From contig CALXXA010000032.1 of the NCBI GenBank assembly GCA_944392585.1, positions 1 to 39,143 on the forward strand: a stretch of 39,143 bases of DNA, in the 5' to 3' direction. Below are positions 1 through 10,829 of the stretch, piece by piece (the stretch's first letter is position 1; each line of letters starts with the position of its first letter). This DNA comes from an uncultured Alphaproteobacteria bacterium. GTDB lineage: Bacteria; Pseudomonadota; Alphaproteobacteria; CAAHEQ01; UBA3637. The position numbers were made by a program, and so were the translations under genes. The notes under the pieces are model-generated. The model worked only from the letters and a program-made list of their open reading frames with translations. It did no database searches and was not told the DNA's origin.

Positions 1-13
1 TTAATCCTTCCAT
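1..13 (-). CDS. start of an unidentified gene, cut by window edge
   Basis: An ATG on the minus strand at 13-11 lies 6 nt after a perfect AAGGAGG Shine-Dalgarno sequence (21-27) and opens a frame that runs off the left edge after about four codons. A second ATG at 32-30, in another frame, is also preceded by AAGGAAG and also stays open to the edge, so the true frame is uncertain. A promoter-like pair lies just upstream. No product can be named. Confidence 0.35.
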
Positions 14-50
14 TCCTAACCTCCTTCTTCATACGCTTCCTTCATCCCTT

Positions 51-79
51 CTTCTATACCCTATCTTTAAAACTGTCAA
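51..79 (-). promoter_or_regulatory. candidate sigma-70 promoter for the edge gene
   Basis: On the minus strand a perfect TTGACA (79-74) is followed after 17 nt by TAGAAG (56-51), or after 15 nt by TATAGA (58-53). The -10 is weak, but the position between the end of the transporter gene and the strong Shine-Dalgarno at 21-27 makes sense. Confidence 0.35.
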
Positions 80-88
80 CTCTTTTAT

Positions 89-1060
89 TCAAAACCATTT
101 CTTTTTCTTCAAATATAATACCTGTAATACTCCTAAAAATAACAAACTAACGGTTATCCCTAGAAAACGAATCGGTTCTTGCATTACTTCCGTTGAGTTT
201 GATCCTAAAATTCCCGTAATCAGAGTCAATGGAGCCAATACAACCATAATAATCGTCAATAAATACATCGTTTGATTTAATTGAACATTAATTCGACTGT
301 TTAATTCTTCTTGATTAACAGTCGCATGCTCTCTCGCAAAATCTAAATCCTCTACGCATTTTTGTAAGTCTCTGCTTATGTCTTTTAATATCATATGTTC
401 TTCTTTAGAAACTGATTGAATATCCATTACTTTAAGAGAGTTAAACAAGTCTCTTTGAGGGCCTAAATACCTTCTTATCCCTAGAATCTTATGTCTTATA
501 TCACTAATACGTGATTGTAACATCGTCGTACTGTCCCTACGAACATCTATCATGTCGTTTTCTATGTCGTCCAAATCATCATCTATTTTGGCAACAACTT
601 CCGATATATTCTCATTCATAGCTTCCGCTATCATAATAAATGTGTTCATCGCCGTAATAGGACCAAGTCCTTCTTTCAATAAAACTGCCATCTTCTCTAT
701 CGACATCAATCGCCTATGCGAAAATGATATTATCCTTTTCTCTTCTATCCACATTCTTAAGGCTATCATATCTTCTACATCCGCATTTCTGTTCGAATTT
801 ACCCCTCGCAAAACAACGAATAAACCACGCGGAGTCGTAAAATAACGCGGCTGCATGTCCTTATCTAATAAATTCTCAATAACAGCCTTTTCTAAGCCAC
901 TTTGTTTATACAACCACTCTACATTCTTCTCGTTTTCTTCATCCAAATGTATCCATGCCTCTTTGTCTCCAACTTTCTCTATATGACGTGGGGAAACACG
1001 AATCCCTTTCCCCTTCCCATCTAAAACAAAACAAAATTCTGAAGTTACAGATGATACCAT
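89..1060 (-). CDS. CorA/ZntB-family divalent metal transporter
   Basis: A 323-aa inner-membrane protein with the CorA/ZntB architecture: a long soluble, acidic, helical N-terminal region and two C-terminal transmembrane helices (about residues 265-285 and 297-316), ending in a basic tail (KKKK). Family members move zinc, magnesium or related ions. The family signature between the helices is normally G-M-N. Here the aligned stretch reads TGILGSNS, so Met is replaced by Ser, which may alter selectivity. The ATG at 1060 was chosen because GGGGAG lies 6 nt before it. A TTG 24 nt further upstream (1084) has no such site. It is transcribed alone from a good promoter (1111-1139) overlapped by a palindrome, so it is probably regulated. 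ZntB fits better than CorA, but the substrate cannot be read from the sequence. Confidence 0.85.
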   Translation of the reverse strand: MVSSVTSEFCFVLDGKGKGIRVSPRHIEKVGDKEAWIHLDEENEKNVEWLYKQSGLEKAVIENLLDKDMQPRYFTTPRGLFVVLRGVNSNRNADVEDMIALRMWIEEKRIISFSHRRLMSIEKMAVLLKEGLGPITAMNTFIMIAEAMNENISEVVAKIDDDLDDIENDMIDVRRDSTTMLQSRISDIRHKILGIRRYLGPQRDLFNSLKVMDIQSVSKEEHMILKDISRDLQKCVEDLDFAREHATVNQEELNSRINVQLNQTMYLLTIIMVVLAPLTLITGILGSNSTEVMQEPIRFLGITVSLLFLGVLQVLYLKKKKWF

Positions 1061-1096
1061 TACAATCTCCCCAAAAATCAACAAAAACTATGCTTA

Positions 1097-1139
1097 ATCC
1101 TATTTTAAATAGGATATTTTTTATTCAATCCACTGTCAA
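1097..1139 (-). promoter_or_regulatory. promoter with overlapping palindromic operator, metal transporter gene
   Basis: On the minus strand TTGACA (1139-1134), 17 nt and TATCCT (1116-1111) form a near-consensus sigma-70 promoter. The perfect palindrome ATCCTATTTTAAATAGGAT (1097-1115; two 9-bp arms, 1-nt centre) covers the -10 and the expected start point. That is the classic place for a repressor. A related inverted repeat occurs twice upstream of the XRE gene at 13990. Confidence 0.7.
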
Positions 1140-1193
1140 ATAAAAATAAACTTTTGGTAGAATCTAATTAACAACTTTAAATATAATCATCAT

Positions 1194-1219
1194 AAAAAAT
1201 CCCTCTGAAAAGAGGGATT
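1194..1219 (-). terminator. rho-independent terminator after the 71-aa gene
   Basis: A perfect 9-bp stem (1198-1206 with 1211-1219) with a 4-nt loop is followed on the minus strand by a run of T (1199-1194). It lies about 30 nt downstream of the stop at 1248 and separates that gene from the metal transporter promoter. Confidence 0.85.
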
Positions 1220-1247
1220 CTTTAATACGTCATAGGTTCTAAAGCAC

Positions 1248-1463
1248 TTACCTACCTGAATCGCCTTTAAGGACTCTTACTTTCGTCTCAAGAATACCCC
1301 TATCTTGAGTATTCCCTTTAAAAGACGCCTTATTCATCTCTCCCTTTTTTTTTATACCCTTCACATTTTCGGCACCAACAACTATCGCCGCTAACGCCCC
1401 ATTCCCCTTTAACAGAGTCCATTCATTTTGTCTGATATTTTTTATAAAACCTGCTTTTTCCAT
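1248..1463 (-). CDS. hypothetical 71-aa protein
   Basis: Small basic protein, not recognised. The start was set at 1463 because AAGGAG lies 7 nt before that ATG; the open frame extends 23 codons further up without a ribosome site. It has one mildly hydrophobic stretch (GALAAIVVGA, about residues 25-34) that is too short for a membrane helix, and the rest is rich in Lys, Gly and Asn. It has its own promoter-like TTGACA upstream and a strong terminator downstream, which together argue for a real, singly transcribed gene. The promoter module matches that of the two membrane-protein genes at 2472 and 3594, hinting at shared expression. Confidence 0.55.
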   Translation of the reverse strand: MEKAGFIKNIRQNEWTLLKGNGALAAIVVGAENVKGIKKKGEMNKASFKGNTQDRGILETKVRVLKGDSGR

Positions 1464-1503
1464 TTTCACTCTCCTTAAATATGATACTTCACTTATATTT
1501 TCT

Positions 1504-1532
1504 TTTTTACAAAATTTTATTTGTTTTGTCAA
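1504..1532 (-). promoter_or_regulatory. candidate promoter, 71-aa gene
   Basis: TTGACA (1532-1527) with TAAAAA (1509-1504) 17 nt downstream on the minus strand. The bases around the -35 (AAAATATTGACAAAA) match those at 2533-2549 and 3661-3677. The -10 is weaker than in those two. Confidence 0.45.
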
Positions 1533-1665
1533 TATTTTTAGAGATAAAATAACATACTGATTTTATTAATATTTTTAATTTTATTTTCTATCAATCAGAC
1601 TTTTTTTAAATTTCGCGACTCCTATATCAAGTAAAAGATTCGATTCCTTGAAATTTTTATTTTTT

Positions 1666-2472
1666 TTATACTCTTCCTTCCCTTTGACGATTCAATATCT
1701 GATCAGTCCTGTGGTTATTAAATGACGTCCTCTTATTTATAGGATTTTCTTTTACTCCCGGCATAATAACAACATGATTATCATTTGATAAAATAACCTT
1801 CAGCATTCTTCGAACCTCATCTGTATGATTGGACATGGTTACAAGTTCCGGAGCTATTAACATTGCTTTGTATAAATACTTCTCATAAGTCTTTTTACTT
1901 TTTGTACTTTGAGCTTTTAATATATAATCATACGCCTTCACCGCATCAGTCGGTTTTGTTTTTAGACCGACCGCTTCTTTTTTCTTATAAAGCTCATATG
2001 CAATATCTTGATAAGTTTCGCATTTTTTTATTTCCGGGAACTCTGATTCGACTAATTTCATCCTCTTTTTATCTGGAACTTTTTGCATTCTTTCCGTTTC
2101 GAAAATAGACACGGCGATACGAGCTCCTTCATATAAGCCTCTTTTTTCAAGATAATCCCCTACATCCATCCCTTCCAGATGCGAAAAAGCGACACTATTC
2201 GGAATTTCCACATACATATAATCTTTCTTTTTGGGAAGCTTATCTTTAAATAAAGAATTTCTCTTTAATTCAGAAATAATCTCTTTTTCCTTTATAGAAC
2301 GGTAAATACTCTCTTTTACCACATGAGGGACATTATACTTTTGGACCGCAAAATAAGTAACAAGAGAACCTATTAACGCCATTGTCATTCCATTTTTTAA
2401 TAAAAAACGTTTTAACTTTCCTTGAGTTTTTTTTGTTTTCTCATGAGACTGAGAATTATTATCATTTTGCAT
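1666..2472 (-). CDS. membrane-anchored protein, tandem unknown family, copy 1
   Basis: A 268-aa protein of no family I recognise. It has a Lys/Gln/Asn-rich cytoplasmic start, a basic KLKRFLLKNG stretch, one transmembrane segment (about residues 30-46, ending YFAVQK) and then a long soluble region. The C-terminal half contains FPEIKKC, DIAYELYKKKEA and APELVT, all found in the neighbours at 2662-3594 and 3765-4526. The last residues REGRV are also shared with the third copy. The first 50 residues match copy 2 almost throughout, so the two are recent duplicates. Its own consensus promoter is at 2513-2541, and AAGGGTG precedes the ATG. Topology suggests N-in, C-out, with the shared domain in the periplasm. 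No catalytic motif is evident. Confidence 0.8.
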   Translation of the reverse strand: MQNDNNSQSHEKTKKTQGKLKRFLLKNGMTMALIGSLVTYFAVQKYNVPHVVKESIYRSIKEKEIISELKRNSLFKDKLPKKKDYMYVEIPNSVAFSHLEGMDVGDYLEKRGLYEGARIAVSIFETERMQKVPDKKRMKLVESEFPEIKKCETYQDIAYELYKKKEAVGLKTKPTDAVKAYDYILKAQSTKSKKTYEKYLYKAMLIAPELVTMSNHTDEVRRMLKVILSNDNHVVIMPGVKENPINKRTSFNNHRTDQILNRQREGRV

Positions 2473-2512
2473 AATACACCCTTTTTTTAATTGTTATTTT
2501 AAATACAGTTAT

Positions 2513-2541
2513 AATATATACTTATTTTTTTATTTTGTCAA
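2513..2541 (-). promoter_or_regulatory. promoter of tandem-family copy 1
   Basis: TTGACA (2541-2536), 17 nt, TATATT (2518-2513) on the minus strand. It shares an extended block (AAATATTGACAAAAT, then AAATAAGT) with the promoter at 3641-3669. Confidence 0.75.
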
Positions 2542-2604
2542 TATTTTTAACACTCTTCTTACAATTTAAGATAAAAGAAGAAGACTTATTAAAAGTTCTC
2601 TTCT

Positions 2605-2643
2605 AAAAAAAAGCTCTCAGGCACATAACTCCCGAATGCTTTT
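2605..2643 (-). terminator. rho-independent terminator after tandem-family copy 2
   Basis: Reading the minus strand, AAAAGC and GCTTTT form an outer stem. Inside it, TCGGG pairs with CCTGA (one G-U pair), and a run of eight T follows. It begins about 20 nt after the stop codon at 2662. Confidence 0.7.
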
Positions 2644-2661
2644 AAAAGTTCTTTTTCTCTT

Positions 2662-3594
2662 TTATGCCCTTCTTACTCTTTGAGAATCCAATACTTGTTT
2701 CATAACATTCTCATTCTTCACAAGTTTCCCTTCACTAGGAACAATAACAATTCGATTCTCACCTGAAAGAATTGCTTTCGTCATATCACGGACAGATTCC
2801 ATATCTTGCATATTCGTTACAAGCTCCGGAGCCAATAACATTGCATCACATACATTTCTTAAATAATTTTTAGAATCCTTTTCCCTTTCTTCATCTGCCC
2901 TCAACAAGCACCTATAAGCAATCATCGCATTAATAGGATCCGTTTCTATTCCAGCGGCTTCTTTCTCTTTATAAAGTTTATATGCCACATCTTGTAATGT
3001 GCTACAACTTAAAATATCCGGGAAAACATCTACAATCCCTCCTATAATTTTTGCTTCTTGACTGTTTTCATCTTTTAATACATCTTTGTTTTCCAGAACA
3101 CTTTCAGAGACTTTTGCGAAAGACGCAACCGCTACACGTAAATTTCTATAATGTTCTTTCAATTTTTTCATTTTATTCTCGTCTATTTTATCGGAGCGAG
3201 AATTTTTTGAATTATTTTTGGGAACTTTTATAAAAGTATAATTTGATTTTTCCAAAAATGTCTCTTCAAATAATAAGTTCTTTAATTCTGTATTATTTTC
3301 CTTTTGCTCTGTAGGATTCAAAGCAGTTTCAGTCATCCGATGAAAGTTATATATTTCTTGAGCTTCATTGCGTCTCTGGGCAGCTCTTTTTTGATCTAAA
3401 ATCTTTAAAGTGCTTTCTGTAACTTCACGAGGTTCATATATTGGTTGAGCTTCTTTATGCTTTTGAACTGCAAAATATGCGACAAGAGAACTGATCAACG
3501 CTAACGTTGTTCCATTTTTTAACAAAAACTTTTTTAATTTATTATGTTTTTTCCCTTTTTTATCGTAGGATGATGAGGTGTTATCGTTTTGCAT
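2662..3594 (-). CDS. membrane-anchored protein, tandem unknown family, copy 2
   Basis: A 310-aa paralogue of the 1666-2472 product, not assignable to a known family. The N-terminus (MQND start, basic KLKKFLLKNG, membrane segment about residues 29-44, YFAVQKHK) is nearly the same as in copy 1. An insertion of about 40 residues follows, containing two similar stretches (PREVTESTLKILDQ and FHRMTETALNPTEQ) that look like an internal duplication. The shared C-terminal region has FPDILSC, DVAYKLYKEKEAAG and APELVT. The gene is monocistronic, with a promoter at 3641-3669 and a terminator at 2605-2643. The tail reads RVRRA instead of REGRV. Its length and insertion show that the copies are diverging rather than being kept identical. 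Confidence 0.8.
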   Translation of the reverse strand: MQNDNTSSSYDKKGKKHNKLKKFLLKNGTTLALISSLVAYFAVQKHKEAQPIYEPREVTESTLKILDQKRAAQRRNEAQEIYNFHRMTETALNPTEQKENNTELKNLLFEETFLEKSNYTFIKVPKNNSKNSRSDKIDENKMKKLKEHYRNLRVAVASFAKVSESVLENKDVLKDENSQEAKIIGGIVDVFPDILSCSTLQDVAYKLYKEKEAAGIETDPINAMIAYRCLLRADEEREKDSKNYLRNVCDAMLLAPELVTNMQDMESVRDMTKAILSGENRIVIVPSEGKLVKNENVMKQVLDSQRVRRA

Positions 3595-3640
3595 AATATA
3601 CCTTCCCTTTAATTATTATGTCTAAATAAACACATTTTAT

Positions 3641-3669
3641 AGTATACACTTATTTTTATATTTTGTCAA
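3641..3669 (-). promoter_or_regulatory. promoter of tandem-family copy 2
   Basis: TTGACA (3669-3664), 17 nt, TATACT (3646-3641) on the minus strand. This is a near-perfect sigma-70 promoter with the same surrounding bases as the one at 2513-2541. Confidence 0.75.
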
Positions 3670-3764
3670 TATTTCTAATATCTTCCGTAAGTTAATATAA
3701 AAGAAATTTCCAAAAGTATTCTTTTTTCTTTATTTTCGAAGGCTTATCTTTTACAATTCTTTTT

Positions 3765-4526
3765 TTATACTCTTCCTTCTCTTTGAAAGGTCTTTATTTG
3801 ATTGATCATTTTTGTATTTGTTGAAACTTTTTCTTCTTTAGGAATTATTTTAATACTATACTTGCCGTCTTGAATTGTTTTTACCATTTCATTAATAGCT
3901 TTAGAATCCAATGCTTGTGTCACCATTTCCGGAGCCAATTGAAGAGCCTTATGTAAAAGATAAAGACATTGCACCGAGTTCTTTTGAATATCTTTTTCTT
4001 TAGCCATTTCTATAGACACCGCCGCAAGGAAAGCATCTTCAAATTTAATCTTTATATCCGCTTTTTCTTTTTTCTTATATAATTCATATGCGACATCATA
4101 ATAATTCTTACACTTTTTAATTTCAGGGAAAAGAGCCTCACTCTGCCTTAAGAGAAGATCTCGTCTTTTTTTATTTTTTACCACCTCTCTGTCACACAAC
4201 AAACTCACGGCCATACTTGCTCTTTTAAAATCCTCTACAAGTTCCGTTCGTTGTGCTTCACTTAAATAAGCCTTTGGAGATATGTCATTTGTAACAATCA
4301 TATATTGATATTTAGGACGCTCCATTCTCCATTTTTCAAATAACGATTCCTTATCTTTTATGGGAGAATATGCTTTTTTTGCCAATTCAAACTGAAGTAT
4401 TTTCTCAGGAGTTTTTTTTGGCAAGCTTATCTGTCTGTCGGATTTTGGATATAAATAGTAGGCTGCGGCAAAAGAACCTATTAAAATAAAAGCTCTAACA
4501 GCATTTAACACATATACATCCGTCAT
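3765..4526 (-). CDS. membrane-anchored protein, tandem unknown family, copy 3
   Basis: A 253-aa and the most diverged member of the tandem family. It lacks the Lys-rich N-terminal tail: a short MTDVYVL start leads straight into a membrane segment (about residues 8-26). The C-terminal region keeps FPEIKKC, DVAYELYKKKE, LAPEMVT and the REGRV end. An AAGGAG lies 5 nt before the ATG. It starts only 50 nt after the gyrB stop with no terminator or TTGACA-type promoter in between, so it is probably transcribed by read-through from dnaN-recF-gyrB, unlike its two paralogues. Function unknown. The conserved FP-x2-x2-C and AY-x-LYK-x-KE motifs define the family. Confidence 0.75.
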   Translation of the reverse strand: MTDVYVLNAVRAFILIGSFAAAYYLYPKSDRQISLPKKTPEKILQFELAKKAYSPIKDKESLFEKWRMERPKYQYMIVTNDISPKAYLSEAQRTELVEDFKRASMAVSLLCDREVVKNKKRRDLLLRQSEALFPEIKKCKNYYDVAYELYKKKEKADIKIKFEDAFLAAVSIEMAKEKDIQKNSVQCLYLLHKALQLAPEMVTQALDSKAINEMVKTIQDGKYSIKIIPKEEKVSTNTKMINQIKTFQREGRV

Positions 4527-4576
4527 CTTTCTCCTTTCTAAATAACATGCGGTTTTCTTCGTTTTATCAATATGAA

Positions 4577-8205
<3,629 letters not shown>

Positions 8206-8217
8206 AGATTCTTTATC

Positions 8218-9342
8218 CTATACCCGCATTGGCATTAAGACATATAAAGCAGAAGAATCCTGCGCATCCTGAATAATGACCGGAGACGTTCCGTTCAGTA
8301 GTGAAAACCGAACAGTACTTCCTTTAATTTGATTTAAAATATCTAATAAATATCTATAGTTAAATCCTATTTCTATCACTTCGGCATCATATCCGGCTTC
8401 AATTTCATCCTCGGCACTTCCTTCATCCGTATTAGAGGCAGTAACCATTAAAACGCCTTTTTTCATAATCAACTTAATTCCACGAGATTTTTCTGATATA
8501 ACTGCCACACGATCTACAATGGTTGTTAATGCGGTTGAGTCAACTTCCAAAAATTTATCATTATCTTGTGGAATAACACGTTCATAGTTCGGGAAAATTC
8601 CATCAATTAATCGTGAAGACAGAATAACATCTCCGAAAGAAAAACGAATTTGATTTTCAGAAACACTTACCGTTATATCCTGACTGGTTTCGGAAAGTAA
8701 TTTTGTTAGTTCTCCTATTGTTTTCCGAGGAATAATAACTCCCGGCATTCCTTGAGCTCCTTTTGGCAGTTCGATTTCAGCTGTAGCCAAACGGTGACCG
8801 TCCGTAGCGGCTGTTTTTAAAACAGGTTTTTCCCCTTTTTTTTCATGTAAATAAATTCCATTTAAATTATAACGCGTTTCCTCTGTAGAAACAGAAAATT
8901 GAGTTCTATCTATCAACCCCTGGAGTTCCGCTGTTGTTAGAGTAAATACAAATGATGTATTTTCTACTTCCATTGTCGGGAAACCTGATGCGGAAATAGT
9001 GGGCAACGAAAACCGTGATCTTCCAGAAGTAACCAACAGTTGACTGTTTTCTTCTTTCAAAAGACATTCTATTTGAACCCCTTCTGGTAATTTTTTAATA
9101 ATATCATAGAATTTATGTGCAGAAACAGTTAAATCTCCTTCTGTTTCCACCTGAGCTTGAACTTTATCGGAAATTTCAATTTCATTATCAGTTGCCTGTA
9201 AAGATAACATTCCTCCGTTTTGAGCACTCGCTTTAATTAACACATTTGATAAAATTGGAATTGTCTGACGACGTTCCACAACACTTTGAACATGAGATAA
9301 AGACCTTAATAATCCATCGCGTTCAATTAAAAATTTAACCAT
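8218..9342 (-). CDS. dnaN: DNA polymerase III beta sliding clamp
   Basis: A 374-aa ring-forming processivity clamp with the usual three-fold repeated clamp domain. The N-terminus (ERDGLLRSLSHVQSVVERR) with IPILSNVLI, the middle ATDGHRLA motif and the C-terminal LYVLMPMRV are all diagnostic. GAAAGGA lies 9 nt before the ATG. It heads the dnaN-recF-gyrB operon. No dnaA precedes it: the 190 bp upstream hold only a promoter-like sequence, followed by mltG. Confidence 0.98.
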   Translation of the reverse strand: MVKFLIERDGLLRSLSHVQSVVERRQTIPILSNVLIKASAQNGGMLSLQATDNEIEISDKVQAQVETEGDLTVSAHKFYDIIKKLPEGVQIECLLKEENSQLLVTSGRSRFSLPTISASGFPTMEVENTSFVFTLTTAELQGLIDRTQFSVSTEETRYNLNGIYLHEKKGEKPVLKTAATDGHRLATAEIELPKGAQGMPGVIIPRKTIGELTKLLSETSQDITVSVSENQIRFSFGDVILSSRLIDGIFPNYERVIPQDNDKFLEVDSTALTTIVDRVAVISEKSRGIKLIMKKGVLMVTASNTDEGSAEDEIEAGYDAEVIEIGFNYRYLLDILNQIKGSTVRFSLLNGTSPVIIQDAQDSSALYVLMPMRV

Positions 9343-9450
9343 TTATTTTTCCTTTCAAATTCAATTTAGCCATAAAATCTTTTAAAAAACCAATCTTTCC
9401 AACTTGACTTATTCTCAGTATATCAAAATCCTTAAAAAAGGACAGAAAAA

Positions 9451-9479
9451 AAAATAAAAAATCATACTTTTTTTGACAA
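9451..9479 (-). promoter_or_regulatory. possible dnaN operon promoter
   Basis: In the 190-bp gap before dnaN the minus strand shows TTGTCA (9479-9474), 17 nt and TATTTT (9456-9451). It is a moderate match only, and the gap is so AT-rich that alternatives exist, such as TATACT about 30 nt downstream. No DnaA-box-like TTATCCACA was seen here. Confidence 0.35.
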
Positions 9480-9532
9480 AGACTTTTCATGAAACATACA
9501 CGGTTTCTATTCTGAAATAACACCTAATATTT

Positions 9533-10615
9533 TTATTTTATCTCGTTTGTCTGCTCTATGTTCTGATATGTATCCGGAAGATCCGGCAGTTCAGGAATAA
9601 TTTGAACTTTCTTTCTTTGGCTTGCTTTTTCCCTTGCGGTTTTATTTCTAAGAATTTCTCTCCATTTCTTGACATTTTCAATATGCTCATCATATGTTTT
9701 CGCGAAAACATGACCTCCCGTTCCATCTGCGACGAAATAGATATCTTTACTTTTAATCGGATTTAAAACAGCTTCTATTGATTCTCGTCCTGGATTCGCT
9801 ATCGGGCCAGGAGGCAAACCATAAATAACATATGTATTATAAGGATGTTGTATTCTTAAGTCTTTAATATATAATTTTCTGTTTAAAGGTAAATTTCCAT
9901 TTGTTACAGCATAAATTACCGTTGGATCCGATTGCAATCTCATACCTTTTTCAAGCCTATTTAAAAACACAGATGCTATATGTTTCCTTTCCGCCGAAAT
10001 AGAAGTTTCTTTTTCTACAATTGATGCTAAAGTAACGGCTTCTTCAATATTTTTGAAAGGAATATCGGAACTACGCTGTCCCCACAACTCCTCTAAAGTC
10101 CTGTTCATTGCGTTTTGCATTCGTACAATGATGCTTTGGCGGGTATCTCCAGATGAATAATAATAAGTCTCTGGAAGCAACGTCCCATTCTTAGGAACTT
10201 CTGAAATCTTTCCTATCAATCCGTCAGCTTTCCCTAGAAGATTAACTATTTGAGCAGATGTTAAACCTTCCGGGATCATAACCCGCCGAATATATGTCTG
10301 TCCACCTGTTAAAATATCCATAACCATTTTTGCGCTTGCACGAGCCGGAATAGAGTATTCTCCTGCTTTCATAGCGCCCGACTTATTCTGAGCGCGTACT
10401 CCAAACGTGAAAATAGCGGGACTTTCTATGACTCCTTCTTTTTTTAGGAAAGAAGCTATTTGTCGAAGAGACATTCCTTTTTCTATAAAAATCTCTTTCC
10501 TTGTCGTTAAAGGTCCCTCCTCTATAAAAAACTTATAGGTAGAAAATACACTCCCCCCTATCAATGAGGTTAAGAAAATAAATAAAAAAACATATATAAT
10601 GACACTCCGCCGCAT
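9533..10615 (-). CDS. mltG: endolytic murein transglycosylase MltG
   Basis: A 360-aa YceG/MltG family enzyme that cleaves nascent peptidoglycan strands and sets glycan chain length. It has an N-terminal membrane anchor (about residues 5-25), a LysM-like region (EKGMSLRQIASFLKKEGVI, about 46-64) and the catalytic domain with LLPETYYY (147-153), LASIVEKET (catalytic Glu about 201) and LQSDPTVIYAV (228-237). The catalytic face is periplasmic. AAAGGAA precedes the ATG by 5 nt. It lies downstream of infC on the same strand, 214 bp away, and upstream of dnaN. The Lys/Pro-rich tail after about residue 325 is typical of alphaproteobacterial versions. Confidence 0.96.
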   Translation of the reverse strand: MRRSVIIYVFLFIFLTSLIGGSVFSTYKFFIEEGPLTTRKEIFIEKGMSLRQIASFLKKEGVIESPAIFTFGVRAQNKSGAMKAGEYSIPARASAKMVMDILTGGQTYIRRVMIPEGLTSAQIVNLLGKADGLIGKISEVPKNGTLLPETYYYSSGDTRQSIIVRMQNAMNRTLEELWGQRSSDIPFKNIEEAVTLASIVEKETSISAERKHIASVFLNRLEKGMRLQSDPTVIYAVTNGNLPLNRKLYIKDLRIQHPYNTYVIYGLPPGPIANPGRESIEAVLNPIKSKDIYFVADGTGGHVFAKTYDEHIENVKKWREILRNKTAREKASQRKKVQIIPELPDLPDTYQNIEQTNEIK

Positions 10616-10671
10616 ATAATTCCTTTTAAGTTCTCCTGTGTATCATACTTATTTCAACGCAATCAAACAAG

Positions 10672-10704
10672 TTAAAAATTAACACTCCAGCTCTTTTGAT
10701 ACAT
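10672..10704 (-). CDS. 10-codon ORF with consensus Shine-Dalgarno
   Basis: ATG at 10704 preceded by AAAAGGAGG with 8-nt spacing; the frame is ten codons (MYQKSWSVNF) and a TAA. A ribosome site this good in front of such a short frame may mark a tiny protein or leader peptide for mltG, which starts 57 nt downstream. It may also be chance. Confidence 0.25.
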   Translation of the reverse strand: MYQKSWSVNF

Positions 10705-10729
10705 CTGCAAAACCTCCTTTTATCTTCTT

Positions 10730-10798
10730 TTACAAAGAAGATTTATCTTTATCATCGCATCTATAAAAAACCATCGCTCCTTGACGACTTTTTTTCAC
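10730..10798 (-). CDS. 22-aa ORF with strong Shine-Dalgarno
   Basis: GTG at 10798 preceded by GGAGG with 5-nt spacing, 31 nt after the infC stop. The frame encodes 22 residues starting MKKSRQGAMVF and ending DKSSL. It is not recognised and is not L35 or L20, which usually follow infC. It may be a small protein or the decayed remains of a gene. Confidence 0.3.
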   Translation of the reverse strand: MKKSRQGAMVFYRCDDKDKSSL

Positions 10799-10829
10799 AA
10801 AAGCCTCCAAGACACTGTTTTAAAGTCCT

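Noticed and set aside
1061-1084. TTG start giving the metal transporter eight more residues
   Set aside because: No ribosome site before it, whereas ATG 1060 has GGGGAG at good spacing.
9335-9523. 62-aa minus-strand frame upstream of dnaN
   Set aside because: It overlaps the dnaN start, is low in complexity (Phe/Lys-rich from AT-rich DNA) and lacks a ribosome site; the region reads better as promoter and leader.
8218-9532. Replication origin next to dnaN
   Set aside because: dnaA is absent, no DnaA-box cluster was seen and the upstream gene is mltG; gene order alone is not enough.
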